Source: Antarctobacter heliothermus (lineage in GTDB: Bacteria > Pseudomonadota > Alphaproteobacteria > Rhodobacterales > Rhodobacteraceae). From it: 39,701 bases of DNA. The stretch is taken from NCBI RefSeq assembly GCF_900188425.1, contig NZ_FZON01000049.1, positions 1-39,701 on the forward strand, given 5' to 3'. Position 1 is the first letter of the stretch. Every line of letters begins with the position of its first letter. The translations under genes were made by a program, and so were the position numbers. A model generated the notes under the pieces. It did no database searches and was not told the DNA's origin. It saw only the letters and a program-made list of their open reading frames with translations. Shown piece by piece: positions 7,939 through 14,757 of the stretch.

Positions 7939-9174
7939 TCATTTGACCACATAGGTGCCAAAGCTGTAACCGACGGGGCCGCTGTCGATGGTCACGGTTC
8001 CGTCCAGTTTGCCCTGCGCCAATGCAGCTACGACCAACCGCAGCGCCGCCTTGAGCTGGGCCGCGTCGGCCACGCCGCTCGGGCTGCACAGGTAGCCGAT
8101 GTTGTGCGGCCCCTTTTCATCCTCTTGCTGGATTTCCAGACCATAGGTGCTGGTCGCGGTGACCTGATACCGGGTCTGAAGGGTGTTGAGTTCAACCTTT
8201 TCGAACACCTCCAGCGGGATCGGCGTCAGTTTGCGATTGGGGGAGATATCGACAAACGCAGGCGTGCAGCCGGTCGGGACGTCGGCGACGATGGACAGCT
8301 CTTGCCCGACCCCCAGTTCCTTGGGGAACAACGTCATGATCAGCGACAGCGGCTTGGGGTCCGGGGTCGGGCGGGGGTCCGGGTCCGGCTGGATCTTGAG
8401 CACCTTTGAGACCGCAAGGATTTCTGCCATCGGGATGCCAAAGTTCACGCCGATCTTCTCAATGCCGGAATTGTGCAGCCCGATGACCTTGCGCGATGAA
8501 CTGTCGATGATGGGTGATCCCGAATTTCCGCCCAATGTATCGCAGAGATGGCGCAAACGGACGCCGTCCTGCACCTCTGGCGCGGGGCCGATCGGCGGGC
8601 GGGCGGCGCGACAGCCTTCGCGGCTGATGTGTTGGGATTTGCCCAGCGGATGGCCGATGATCCAGTAGGGCATCCCCTCGGTCGCATCGAGATCGGTCAG
8701 CGGCAGCGGCGGGAACAGATCCGTCGGCACGCCGGTCACCTCAAGGATGGTATAGTCCAGCTCTGCCGAGGTTTCGACAGGATCGGGATTGACAGAAAAA
8801 CGCCGCGCCTCATCCGCGCGGCCCGGTTCCAGAAAGCCTGCAACCCAGGTCAGCGAGATCAATTTGGTGGCCCCGATGCGCGGATCCTTGAGCACGCCGG
8901 GGATGCAGTGGTGATTGGTCAGCAGATGTGTGTCGTCGACCAGAAAGGCGGTGCAGGGGTTCTGGCCAGCGTCGTGGACGATCTGCAACATGCCCACACC
9001 GCGCCCGAGTTTGCGGAAATCCGCGTTTTCGGAATAGGTGTTGATCGGCTCATTGTTGTAGCCTGTGACGCTGACTTCGGTCTGGAACCCCTCAAGCGGC
9101 ACCGGACCCGCGACAAGCGGCGCGGCGGTGAGGGCGGCGGTGAGGGCGGCGGTCAGGCGAACGGCAAATGACAT
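7939..9174 (-). CDS. Secreted trypsin/V8-like serine protease
   Basis: A 411-residue exported protein. I chose the ATG at 9174, about 8 bases after AGAGGA; it opens a signal peptide containing the run TAALTAALTAA, coded by a short direct repeat. The chymotrypsin-fold triad is visible: His89 in TNHHC, Asp140 in AELDYTILEV and Ser208 in GGNSGSP. Several cysteines could form disulphides. After the protease domain comes a Pro-rich linker (PDPDPRPTPDPKP, about 262-275) and a C-terminal domain of about 130 residues that I do not recognise. It is divergent from the two OmpA-domain genes and probably acts in the periplasm or outside the cell. Substrate unknown. Confidence 0.88.
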   Translation of the reverse strand: MSFAVRLTAALTAALTAAPLVAGPVPLEGFQTEVSVTGYNNEPINTYSENADFRKLGRGVGMLQIVHDAGQNPCTAFLVDDTHLLTNHHCIPGVLKDPRIGATKLISLTWVAGFLEPGRADEARRFSVNPDPVETSAELDYTILEVTGVPTDLFPPLPLTDLDATEGMPYWIIGHPLGKSQHISREGCRAARPPIGPAPEVQDGVRLRHLCDTLGGNSGSPIIDSSSRKVIGLHNSGIEKIGVNFGIPMAEILAVSKVLKIQPDPDPRPTPDPKPLSLIMTLFPKELGVGQELSIVADVPTGCTPAFVDISPNRKLTPIPLEVFEKVELNTLQTRYQVTATSTYGLEIQQEDEKGPHNIGYLCSPSGVADAAQLKAALRLVVAALAQGKLDGTVTIDSGPVGYSFGTYVVK

Positions 9175-9306
9175 GAAAATCCTCTGGTCGGAAAGAACCT
9201 GTGCCGAGCATAGCAAAACCCGACCTGCCTGCGCGGAAAAAATGCTCTATCTGGAAAAATGCGACTGGTTGGGTTATCTTTGGACGTGATTTGCACGGAG
9301 GTTTTT

Positions 9307-9912
9307 GTGATCAAGCATATTCTTTCCGCCGCTTGCGTGGTTCTGGCCTGCCCAACGGTGTTGCCTGCGGACTCGGTTCAGACCCTCAAGTCGATTTCGC
9401 TGGACGATGATCCCGTTGGCGAGGCTGCGGAAATGCGTACCTGCCTCGCCGATCCCGGCGCCTGTACCAACACCGAGTTCAAGACGACCAAAAAGTTGTC
9501 GTTGGAGGACGTGGTCAACCTTGGCGTGATCGACCGGAGTGCAGCGGAGGCCAGTTCGGAGCCGTTATCGACTATAGATCTGGAGATCCTGTTCGCCTAC
9601 GACTCGGATGCGCTGACGCCCGAGGCCGAAATGAAACTGTCGTCGCTGGCCACGGCCCTGACCGACCCCGGTCTTGACGGTGGCTCGCTGCTGTTCATCG
9701 GCCATACCGACGCGGTGGGCAGCGCAGCCTACAACAAGGCGCTGTCGCAGCGCCGTGCCGATGCGGTGGCGGGCTATATCCGCGCCGCGCTGGGCCTGGA
9801 CCCGAGCCGGATCAAGACGGTGGGTCAAGGCTTTGACGATCTCAAGACCCCTGCCGCGCCGGAGGCGGCAGCGAACCGCCGCGTGCAACTGGTACTACTC
9901 CCGAACACCTGA
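9307..9912 (+). CDS. Secreted OmpA-domain protein, first of a tandem pair
   Basis: A 201-residue protein started at GTG 9307, five bases after GGAGG at 9297-9301; starting upstream at 9259 would spoil the signal peptide. Residues 1-21 are the signal sequence. A short segment SISLDDDP..EMRTCLADPGACTNTEF..LSLEDVVNLGV is shared with the next gene. The C-terminal domain (about 90-200) is OmpA/MotB-like: FAYDSDALTPEA, FIGHTDAVGS, LSQRRADAVAGYI and a final NRRVQLVLLP, the parts that bind peptidoglycan diaminopimelate. There is no beta-barrel and no lipobox Cys at the cut site, so it is probably a soluble periplasmic protein. The next gene follows after 31 bases. Confidence 0.86.
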   Translation: MIKHILSAACVVLACPTVLPADSVQTLKSISLDDDPVGEAAEMRTCLADPGACTNTEFKTTKKLSLEDVVNLGVIDRSAAEASSEPLSTIDLEILFAYDSDALTPEAEMKLSSLATALTDPGLDGGSLLFIGHTDAVGSAAYNKALSQRRADAVAGYIRAALGLDPSRIKTVGQGFDDLKTPAAPEAAANRRVQLVLLPNT

Positions 9913-9943
9913 CCCCGTTCACAAGACAAAGCTGGACCCCGCC

Positions 9944-10606
9944 ATGACCAAATCCCTTTATCTCGCCGCTTTTGCCGCCACCGTTCTGCCCGGTCTGGCG
10001 CTTGCCCAGTCGACCGTGACGCTGGATTCCTTTTCGCTGGATGACGATCCCAAGCCCGACGTCGCCGCATCCGAGATGCGCGATTGCCTGCTGGACGCAT
10101 CAGCCTGTGCCAGCAACGAATTCAGCGGCGGCACCAAGTTCTCACTGGACGATGTTGTCAATCTGGGCGTGGTCGAGCGCAAGCCCAAGCCGCCCGTTGT
10201 CGCGGGCACGCCGTCCACGGCGATTGCCGTCACCGACCGGACAAAGGCGGCAGAGCCGCTGCCAACCATCGACCTTGAGGTGCTGTTTGCCTACGATTCC
10301 GACCAGCTGTCGCCGCAGGCCATGGCCAAGCTGTCGACGCTGGCCAACGCATTGGCCGACCCGCGCCTGCAGGGCAGCAAGCTGATCTTCATCGGTCATA
10401 CCGATGGTGTCGGCAGCGCCGTCTACAACCGCGAACTGTCCAGACGCCGGGCGGATTCGGTGGCGCGCTACGTCCGGTCGACATTGCGCATGTCGCCTTC
10501 GCAGATTGAGGCGGTGGGCGTCGGATTCGATTACCTCAAGAATTCGCGTTTTCCCGACTCGGCCGAAAACCGGCGTGTGCAACTGGTGCTGGTTCCGGGC
10601 ACCTGA
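9944..10606 (+). CDS. Secreted OmpA-domain protein, second of a tandem pair
   Basis: A 220-residue paralogue of the preceding protein. Residues 1-21 form a signal peptide ending in LALA. The N-terminal block SFSLDDDPKPD..EMRDCLLDASACASNEF..FSLDDVVNLGVVE repeats the pattern of its neighbour, so the pair arose by duplication of the whole gene. The linker between this block and the OmpA domain is longer (about 20 extra residues). The OmpA domain has FAYDSDQLSPQAM, FIGHTDGVGS, LSRRRADSVARYV and NRRVQLVLVP. The two paired cysteines of the N-terminal block are conserved. A strong terminator follows 32 bases after the stop. Confidence 0.88.
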   Translation: MTKSLYLAAFAATVLPGLALAQSTVTLDSFSLDDDPKPDVAASEMRDCLLDASACASNEFSGGTKFSLDDVVNLGVVERKPKPPVVAGTPSTAIAVTDRTKAAEPLPTIDLEVLFAYDSDQLSPQAMAKLSTLANALADPRLQGSKLIFIGHTDGVGSAVYNRELSRRRADSVARYVRSTLRMSPSQIEAVGVGFDYLKNSRFPDSAENRRVQLVLVPGT

Positions 10607-10638
10607 TCCCGAATTTGCGGGACATGACCATGGCAATG

Positions 10639-10662
10639 GGGGGCCCGAGCGGCCCCCTTTTT
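10639..10662 (+). terminator. Rho-independent terminator of the OmpA pair
   Basis: GGGGGCC (10639-10645) pairs with GGCCCCC (10651-10657) around a CGAGC loop, followed by TTTTT (10658-10662). It ends the plus-strand OmpA transcript and separates it from preT. Confidence 0.88.
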
Positions 10663-10713
10663 CATGCCGGTTTTCCGGGCATGCCCTCCGGATGGAGACA
10701 ATTTTCGCGTCGC

Positions 10714-10741
10714 CGGTAAATTTTACCGTTTGATAAAATTT
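10714..10741 (+). promoter_or_regulatory. Nested palindromes upstream of preT, possible operator
   Basis: CGGTAAA-T-TTTACCG (10714-10728) is a perfect palindrome, and AAATTTT (10718-10724) also pairs with AAAATTT (10735-10741). The site is an A+T-rich island 50-75 bases before the preT start. It does not match the RutR box found at 14695, so a second regulator may act here. Binding is inferred from symmetry only. Confidence 0.4.
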
Positions 10742-10789
10742 CGACTTGTGGCACGCTGACTCCAGACAACAGGAGAACAGGGAGAGGCC

Positions 10790-12115
10790 ATGACCAGCCC
10801 GCAGACACCCGGCATCACGTCCGGGCGCCTCAGCCAGGAGCAATTGGCGCAAAACTTCGAAGACCTTCACGCCCCCTGCGACGGGCATGAGGCGGCGGTT
10901 GCGGCGGATCGCTGCTATTTCTGCCATGACGCGCCCTGCGTGACGGCCTGCCCCACCGACATCGATATTCCGCTGTTCATCCGGCAGATTTCGACCGGCA
11001 TGTCAGAGGCCGCGGCGCGCACCATCTTTGAGCAGAACATCCTTGGCGGCATGTGCGCCCGCGTCTGCCCGACAGAGACGCTGTGCGAAGAGGTCTGTGT
11101 GCGTGAGACCGCCGAGGGCAAGCCGGTCGAGATCGGCAGGCTGCAACGCTTTGCCACCGACAGCCTGATGGCGCGGCAGGGGCATCCGTTTGCCCGCGCC
11201 GAGGCAACGGGCAAGCGGGTCGCGGTTGTGGGGGCTGGCCCGGCGGGTCTGGCCTGCGCGCACCGTCTGGCCATGAAGGGCCATGAGGTGGTGATCTATG
11301 AGGCCAAGCCGAAACCGGGCGGTCTGAACGAATACGGCATCGCCACCTACAAGACGGTCGATGATTTTGCCGCGCGTGAGGTCGACTGGCTGCTGGGCAT
11401 CGGCGGAATCACCATCGAACATGGCCGGTCGCTGGGGGTCGAGGTGACGCTGGACGGTCTGGTGGAAAACTTTGACGCGGTGTTCCTGGGCATGGGTCTG
11501 GGCGGGGTGAACCTGCTGGAGATCGACGGCGGCGAGATGGCCGGGGTCGAGGATGCGGTGAGCTTTATCTCCGCTCTGCGGCAGGCCGAGGACCGCGCCT
11601 CCGTGTCGGTTGGACGCAATGTTGTGGTGATCGGTGGCGGCATGACGGCGGTGGATGCCGCCGTGCAGGCCAAGCTGCTGGGCGCGCAATCCGTGACGTT
11701 GGCCTATCGGCGCTCACAGGCCGAGATGCCCGCCAGCCGGTATGAGCAGGATCTGGCGGCGTCCAAGGGCGTGCATCTGCTGTGCAACGTGATGCCGGTG
11801 GCCATGCACGGCGATGGTGCGGTGGCCGAGATAGAGCTGGAGTATACGCAGGTCGTGGATGGCCGCGTGACCGGCACCGGCGAGACAATGCGCCTGCCCG
11901 CGGATCAGGTGTTCCGCGCCATCGGGCAAACGCTGGCCCCGGCGGACGGGCTGGAACAGGAGCGCCGCAAGATCAAGGTCAGCGACACCGGGCGCACGTC
12001 GATGGACGGGGTCTGGGCCGGGGGCGATTGCACGCCCGGCGAGGATCTGACCGTGGTCGCCGTCGCCGAAGGGCGCGATGCGGCCGAGGATATACATGTG
12101 GCGTTGATGGCATGA
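10790..12115 (+). CDS. preT: NAD(P)-dependent dihydropyrimidine dehydrogenase, PreT subunit
   Basis: A 441-residue flavoprotein resembling the glutamate-synthase small subunit. PreT takes electrons from NAD(P)H by FAD and passes them through Fe-S clusters to PreA, which reduces uracil or thymine to the dihydro form. The N terminus holds the Fe-S cysteines in two groups: C42, C45, C50, C54 and C89, C93, C99, C103. The FAD motif VVGAGPAGLA is at 146-155, a second dinucleotide motif VVVIGGGMTAVDAA lies around 280, and AGGDCTPGEDL near the C terminus is the closing FAD motif. GGGAGAGG precedes the ATG. preA follows after 93 bases, and the pair fits bacterial PreTA, which divides the single mammalian enzyme into two chains. 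Confidence 0.93.
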   Translation: MTSPQTPGITSGRLSQEQLAQNFEDLHAPCDGHEAAVAADRCYFCHDAPCVTACPTDIDIPLFIRQISTGMSEAAARTIFEQNILGGMCARVCPTETLCEEVCVRETAEGKPVEIGRLQRFATDSLMARQGHPFARAEATGKRVAVVGAGPAGLACAHRLAMKGHEVVIYEAKPKPGGLNEYGIATYKTVDDFAAREVDWLLGIGGITIEHGRSLGVEVTLDGLVENFDAVFLGMGLGGVNLLEIDGGEMAGVEDAVSFISALRQAEDRASVSVGRNVVVIGGGMTAVDAAVQAKLLGAQSVTLAYRRSQAEMPASRYEQDLAASKGVHLLCNVMPVAMHGDGAVAEIELEYTQVVDGRVTGTGETMRLPADQVFRAIGQTLAPADGLEQERRKIKVSDTGRTSMDGVWAGGDCTPGEDLTVVAVAEGRDAAEDIHVALMA

Positions 12116-12123
12116 GACACCTG

Positions 12124-12183
12124 CCCCGGGCGTGTTCCGGGGCCTCTGCATCCCCCCATGAGGCCCCGGATCACATCCGGGGC
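12124..12183 (+). repeat. Palindromic intergenic repeat, family B, between preT and preA
   Basis: Four alternating CCCCGG / CCGGGG blocks at 12124, 12137, 12163 and 12177 can form competing hairpins. The longest is CCGGGGCCTC (12137-12146) with GAGGCCCCGG (12160-12169). The unit at 12160-12182 (GAGGCCCCGGATCACATCCGGGG, split here as GAGGCCCCGG + ATCACAT + CCGGGG) has a diverged copy in inverse orientation at 20001-20023. There is no T-run, so preT and preA may still be one transcript. Confidence 0.5.
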
Positions 12184-12208
12184 GCGACGAGACAGAGGAG
12201 ACACTTGA

Positions 12209-13513
12209 ATGGCTGATCTCACATCGAACTTTCTGGGCATCAAAAGCCCGAACCCCTTCTGGCTGGCCTCTGCGCCGCCAACCGACAAGGAATACAACGT
12301 CCGCCGCGCCTTTGAGGCCGGGTGGGGCGGTGTGGTCTGGAAGACGCTGGGCGAAGAAGGCCCGCCCGTCGTCAACGTCAACGGGCCGCGGTATGGTGCC
12401 ATCTACGGTGCGGACCGTCGGTTGCTGGGTCTGAACAACATCGAGTTGATCACCGACCGCCCGCTGGAGGTGAACCTGGAGGAAATGGCGCGGGTCAAGG
12501 CCGACTACCCCGACCACGCGCTGATCGCCTCGATCATGGTGCCCTGCGAAGAAGCGGCATGGAAGGCGATCCTGCCCCGCGTGGCCGAGACCAATGCCGA
12601 CGGGATCGAGCTGAACTTTGGCTGCCCGCACGGCATGTCGGAACGCGGCATGGGGGCCGCCGTGGGTCAGGTGCCGGAATACATCGAAATGGTGACCCGC
12701 TGGTGCAAGCAGTACTATGACCGGCCAGTCATCGTGAAACTGACGCCCAACATCACCGACGTGCGCAAACCCGCAGCGGCGGCCCGCAACGGCGGCGCGG
12801 ATGCGGTGTCGCTGATCAACACCATCAACTCGATCACCTCTGTCGATCTGGACAGCTTTGCGCCGGAACCCACCATCGACGGCAAAGGGTCGCACGGCGG
12901 CTATTGCGGCCCGGCGGTGAAACCCATCGCCCTGTCGATGGTATCCGAAATCGCGCGCGACCCGGCGACGGCGGGCCTGCCGATTTCCGGCATCGGCGGC
13001 GTCACCACATGGCGCGACGCGGCAGAGTTCATGTCGCTGGGCTGTGGCAACGTGCAGGTTTGCACCGCCGCCATGACCTATGGCTTCAAGATCGTCGAAG
13101 AGATGAAGCGCGGCCTGTCGCAGTGGATGGACGAAAAGGGCTATCGCACAACCGCCGACTTCATCGGGCGTGCGGTGCCCAATGTCACCGACTGGCAGTA
13201 CCTGAACCTGAACTATGTCACCAAGGCGAAGATTGATCAGGATGCCTGCATCAAGTGCGGACGCTGCTATGCGGCCTGCGAAGACACCAGCCATCAGGCG
13301 ATCTGGATGAAAGAGGGCCGGGTGTTCGAGGTGAACGACGCGGAATGCGTGGCCTGCAACCTGTGCGTCGATGTTTGCCCGGTCGAGGACTGCATCACGA
13401 TGGAGCGGATGGAGGGCGGTGCGGTCGACCCGCGCACGGGGCAGACCGTGTCGAACGACTACGCCAACTGGACGACACATCCGAACAACCCGATGGCGAA
13501 GGCGGCGGAATAA
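12209..13513 (+). CDS. preA: NAD-dependent dihydropyrimidine dehydrogenase, PreA subunit
   Basis: A 434-residue protein: an FMN-binding dihydroorotate-dehydrogenase-like barrel followed by a two-[4Fe-4S] ferredoxin domain. The barrel shows ELNFGCPHGMSERGMG (about 134-149), KLTPNITDV and the FMN-phosphate loop SGIGGVTTWRDAAEF. Fe-S ligands are C347, C350, C353, C357 and C380, C383, C386, C390. It reduces uracil and thymine with electrons from PreT, the first step of the reductive pathway. In mammalian DPD the proton-donating Cys671 lies in a GLACGQ loop; here the aligned loop reads GAAVGQ, with Val at that place. GAGGAGAC precedes the ATG by about 7 bases. Confidence 0.94.
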   Translation: MADLTSNFLGIKSPNPFWLASAPPTDKEYNVRRAFEAGWGGVVWKTLGEEGPPVVNVNGPRYGAIYGADRRLLGLNNIELITDRPLEVNLEEMARVKADYPDHALIASIMVPCEEAAWKAILPRVAETNADGIELNFGCPHGMSERGMGAAVGQVPEYIEMVTRWCKQYYDRPVIVKLTPNITDVRKPAAAARNGGADAVSLINTINSITSVDLDSFAPEPTIDGKGSHGGYCGPAVKPIALSMVSEIARDPATAGLPISGIGGVTTWRDAAEFMSLGCGNVQVCTAAMTYGFKIVEEMKRGLSQWMDEKGYRTTADFIGRAVPNVTDWQYLNLNYVTKAKIDQDACIKCGRCYAACEDTSHQAIWMKEGRVFEVNDAECVACNLCVDVCPVEDCITMERMEGGAVDPRTGQTVSNDYANWTTHPNNPMAKAAE

Positions 13514-13517
13514 GACC

Positions 13518-13569
13518 GGTGGGCGCGGCGCGGTGGCGCTGCGCCCACCCTGCAACACCGATCAGGGTG
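13518..13569 (+). other. Two overlapping, mutually exclusive stem-loops after preA
   Basis: Five bases after the preA stop, GGTGGGCGC (13518-13526) can pair with GCGCCCACC (13541-13549). CACCCTG (13546-13552), which overlaps that stem's right arm, can pair with CAGGGTG (13563-13569). Neither has a T-run. They may protect the preA 3' end or modulate read-through to the next gene; this is inferred. Confidence 0.35.
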
Positions 13570-13664
13570 TCAGGCCGCGATGATCTTGCCGTCCGCTGGG
13601 TCAGGTCTGCTGGGCCAGTTTCACCACGGACAGTCGGGACAACGACTGAAGCGGAGGATTCTTC

Positions 13665-13976
13665 TTGGCCCTTCTCAACATCACGCGCTGGCCGACGATC
13701 ATGATCTTTCTCTTTGCCGGGATCGCGGCGGCCACCTTTGCCTTTGTGACCGTCAATCTGTTTTCCCAAGCCATGGCCAGTCTGGACTTTCTCAAGACCT
13801 TTGGCTGGGAGGCGATCCGGCACGGAGCGCTTCGGCAAGTGGCAGAACTGGCGGTTTGGGGGACGCTGTCGCTGTCCTGCTGGCTGTCGTTCAAGGTCTG
13901 CGAACATGTTCTCGAGGACCGCTATCTGGAGTGGGCGCACGGGTTGCGCACGTCTCGTAGGGACAGCGACCGCTAG
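13665..13976 (+). CDS. Small two-segment membrane protein
   Basis: A 103-residue protein from a TTG at 13665, seven bases after GGAGG (13653-13657). Two hydrophobic segments at about residues 10-32 (MIFLFAGIAAATFAFVTVNLF) and 58-76 (VAELAVWGTLSLSCWLSFKVC) suggest a small inner-membrane protein with a short charged tail ending in RTSRRDSDR. I do not recognise a family. It lies 151 bases downstream of preA and its stop overlaps the convergent rutR stop by four bases. Position in the locus suggests, but does not show, a link to pyrimidine catabolism. Confidence 0.62.
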   Translation: MALLNITRWPTIMIFLFAGIAAATFAFVTVNLFSQAMASLDFLKTFGWEAIRHGALRQVAELAVWGTLSLSCWLSFKVCEHVLEDRYLEWAHGLRTSRRDSDR

Positions 13977-14608
13977 GGCGTCAGCAAACGCCGGAACAGA
14001 GTGTCCAGATGGATTTCCGCCCCCGGAAACGGATCATCTTCGTTCAGCACCGCCCGCACCTGCACGTCGAAATCTGCGTAATGCTGGGTCAGGGACCAGA
14101 CCGAGAACAGCAGGTGATGCGGGTCGACCGGAGCAAGGCGGCCCGCTGCGATCCAGCCTTTGATCACCTTGGCCAGCGTATCGACAAGGTCGCGCAACTC
14201 GCCTTCGAGGGCGGGCATGATGCGCGGCGCGCCCTGCACGATCTCATTGGCGAACAGGCGGCTTTCGCGTGGAAAATCGCGCGACATCTGTAGCTTGCGC
14301 TCGACGTAGGCCAGGATTTCCTCGACCGGTTCGCCCTTGGGATCAATGGCTTGCAGCGGGTGCAGCCATGTGGCCAGCAGGTCACGCAACAGCGCCTCAT
14401 AGATCGCCTCTTTGGAGGGGTAGTAGTACAGCAGGTTGGGTTTCGACAGGCCCGCCTCACCGGCGATTCGATCCAGCGTGGCACCGCGAAATCCGGCCTC
14501 GGAGAACACCGTCAGCCCGGCCTCAAGGATCTGACGCCGCTTGGCACGCTGGATGCGGGTCTGCGGCGCTGCGTCGCCCTCTTGCAGGGATGCCGATTTT
14601 TCCACCAT
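13973..14608 (-). CDS. rutR: TetR-family regulator of pyrimidine catabolism, RutR-like
   Basis: A 211-residue regulator, close to the 212 of E. coli RutR and similar along its whole length. The N-terminal helix-turn-helix is at about 20-65: RRQILEAGLTVFSEAGFRGATLDRIAGEAGLSKPNLLYYYPSKEAIY (given as family motif; key part LSKPNLLYYYPSKEA). The C-terminal part keeps RutR segments such as LFANEIVQGAP, IAAGRLAPVDPHHLLF and TQHYADFDVQV. RutR binds uracil or thymine and then leaves DNA. It is divergent from the beta-ureidopropionase gene across an 18-base palindrome matching the RutR box, so it probably represses the degradation genes and itself until pyrimidines appear. Confidence 0.9.
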   Translation of the reverse strand: MVEKSASLQEGDAAPQTRIQRAKRRQILEAGLTVFSEAGFRGATLDRIAGEAGLSKPNLLYYYPSKEAIYEALLRDLLATWLHPLQAIDPKGEPVEEILAYVERKLQMSRDFPRESRLFANEIVQGAPRIMPALEGELRDLVDTLAKVIKGWIAAGRLAPVDPHHLLFSVWSLTQHYADFDVQVRAVLNEDDPFPGAEIHLDTLFRRLLTP

Positions 14609-14694
14609 GACTGCCGCCGCTCGCCTCTTTTCAACGCATCTGCCGGATTTGGTGGCAGGACGCTTGACTGACTACGCTCCTCTGGTAGCGTTCT

Positions 14695-14712
14695 TTTGAC
14701 CGATTGGTCAAA
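14695..14712. promoter_or_regulatory. RutR-type operator
   Basis: TTTGACC-GATT-GGTCAAA is a perfect inverted repeat. The E. coli RutR box is TTGACCANNTGGTCAA; this site matches both TTGACC/GGTCAA arms and differs only at one inner base. It lies between rutR (start at 14608) and the beta-ureidopropionase gene (start at 14758), 46 bases before the latter, well placed to control both. Confidence 0.78.
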
Positions 14713-14757
14713 TCGGAAAGCACCCGCAGCAGTGGGGAAAAGACGGGGAGTTACGCC

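Noticed and set aside
9120-9156. Short GGCGGTGAGGGC repeats at the protease start
   Set aside because: They code for the TAALTAALTAA part of the signal peptide, so they are explained by the gene and are not a separate repeat element.
10748-10765. TGGCAC upstream of preT as a sigma-54 promoter
   Set aside because: The TGGCAC is present, but the bases five positions later do not give the required TGC element.
12116-12208. Terminator splitting preT from preA
   Set aside because: The stems are strong but no T-run follows; the two subunits form one enzyme and are likely co-transcribed.
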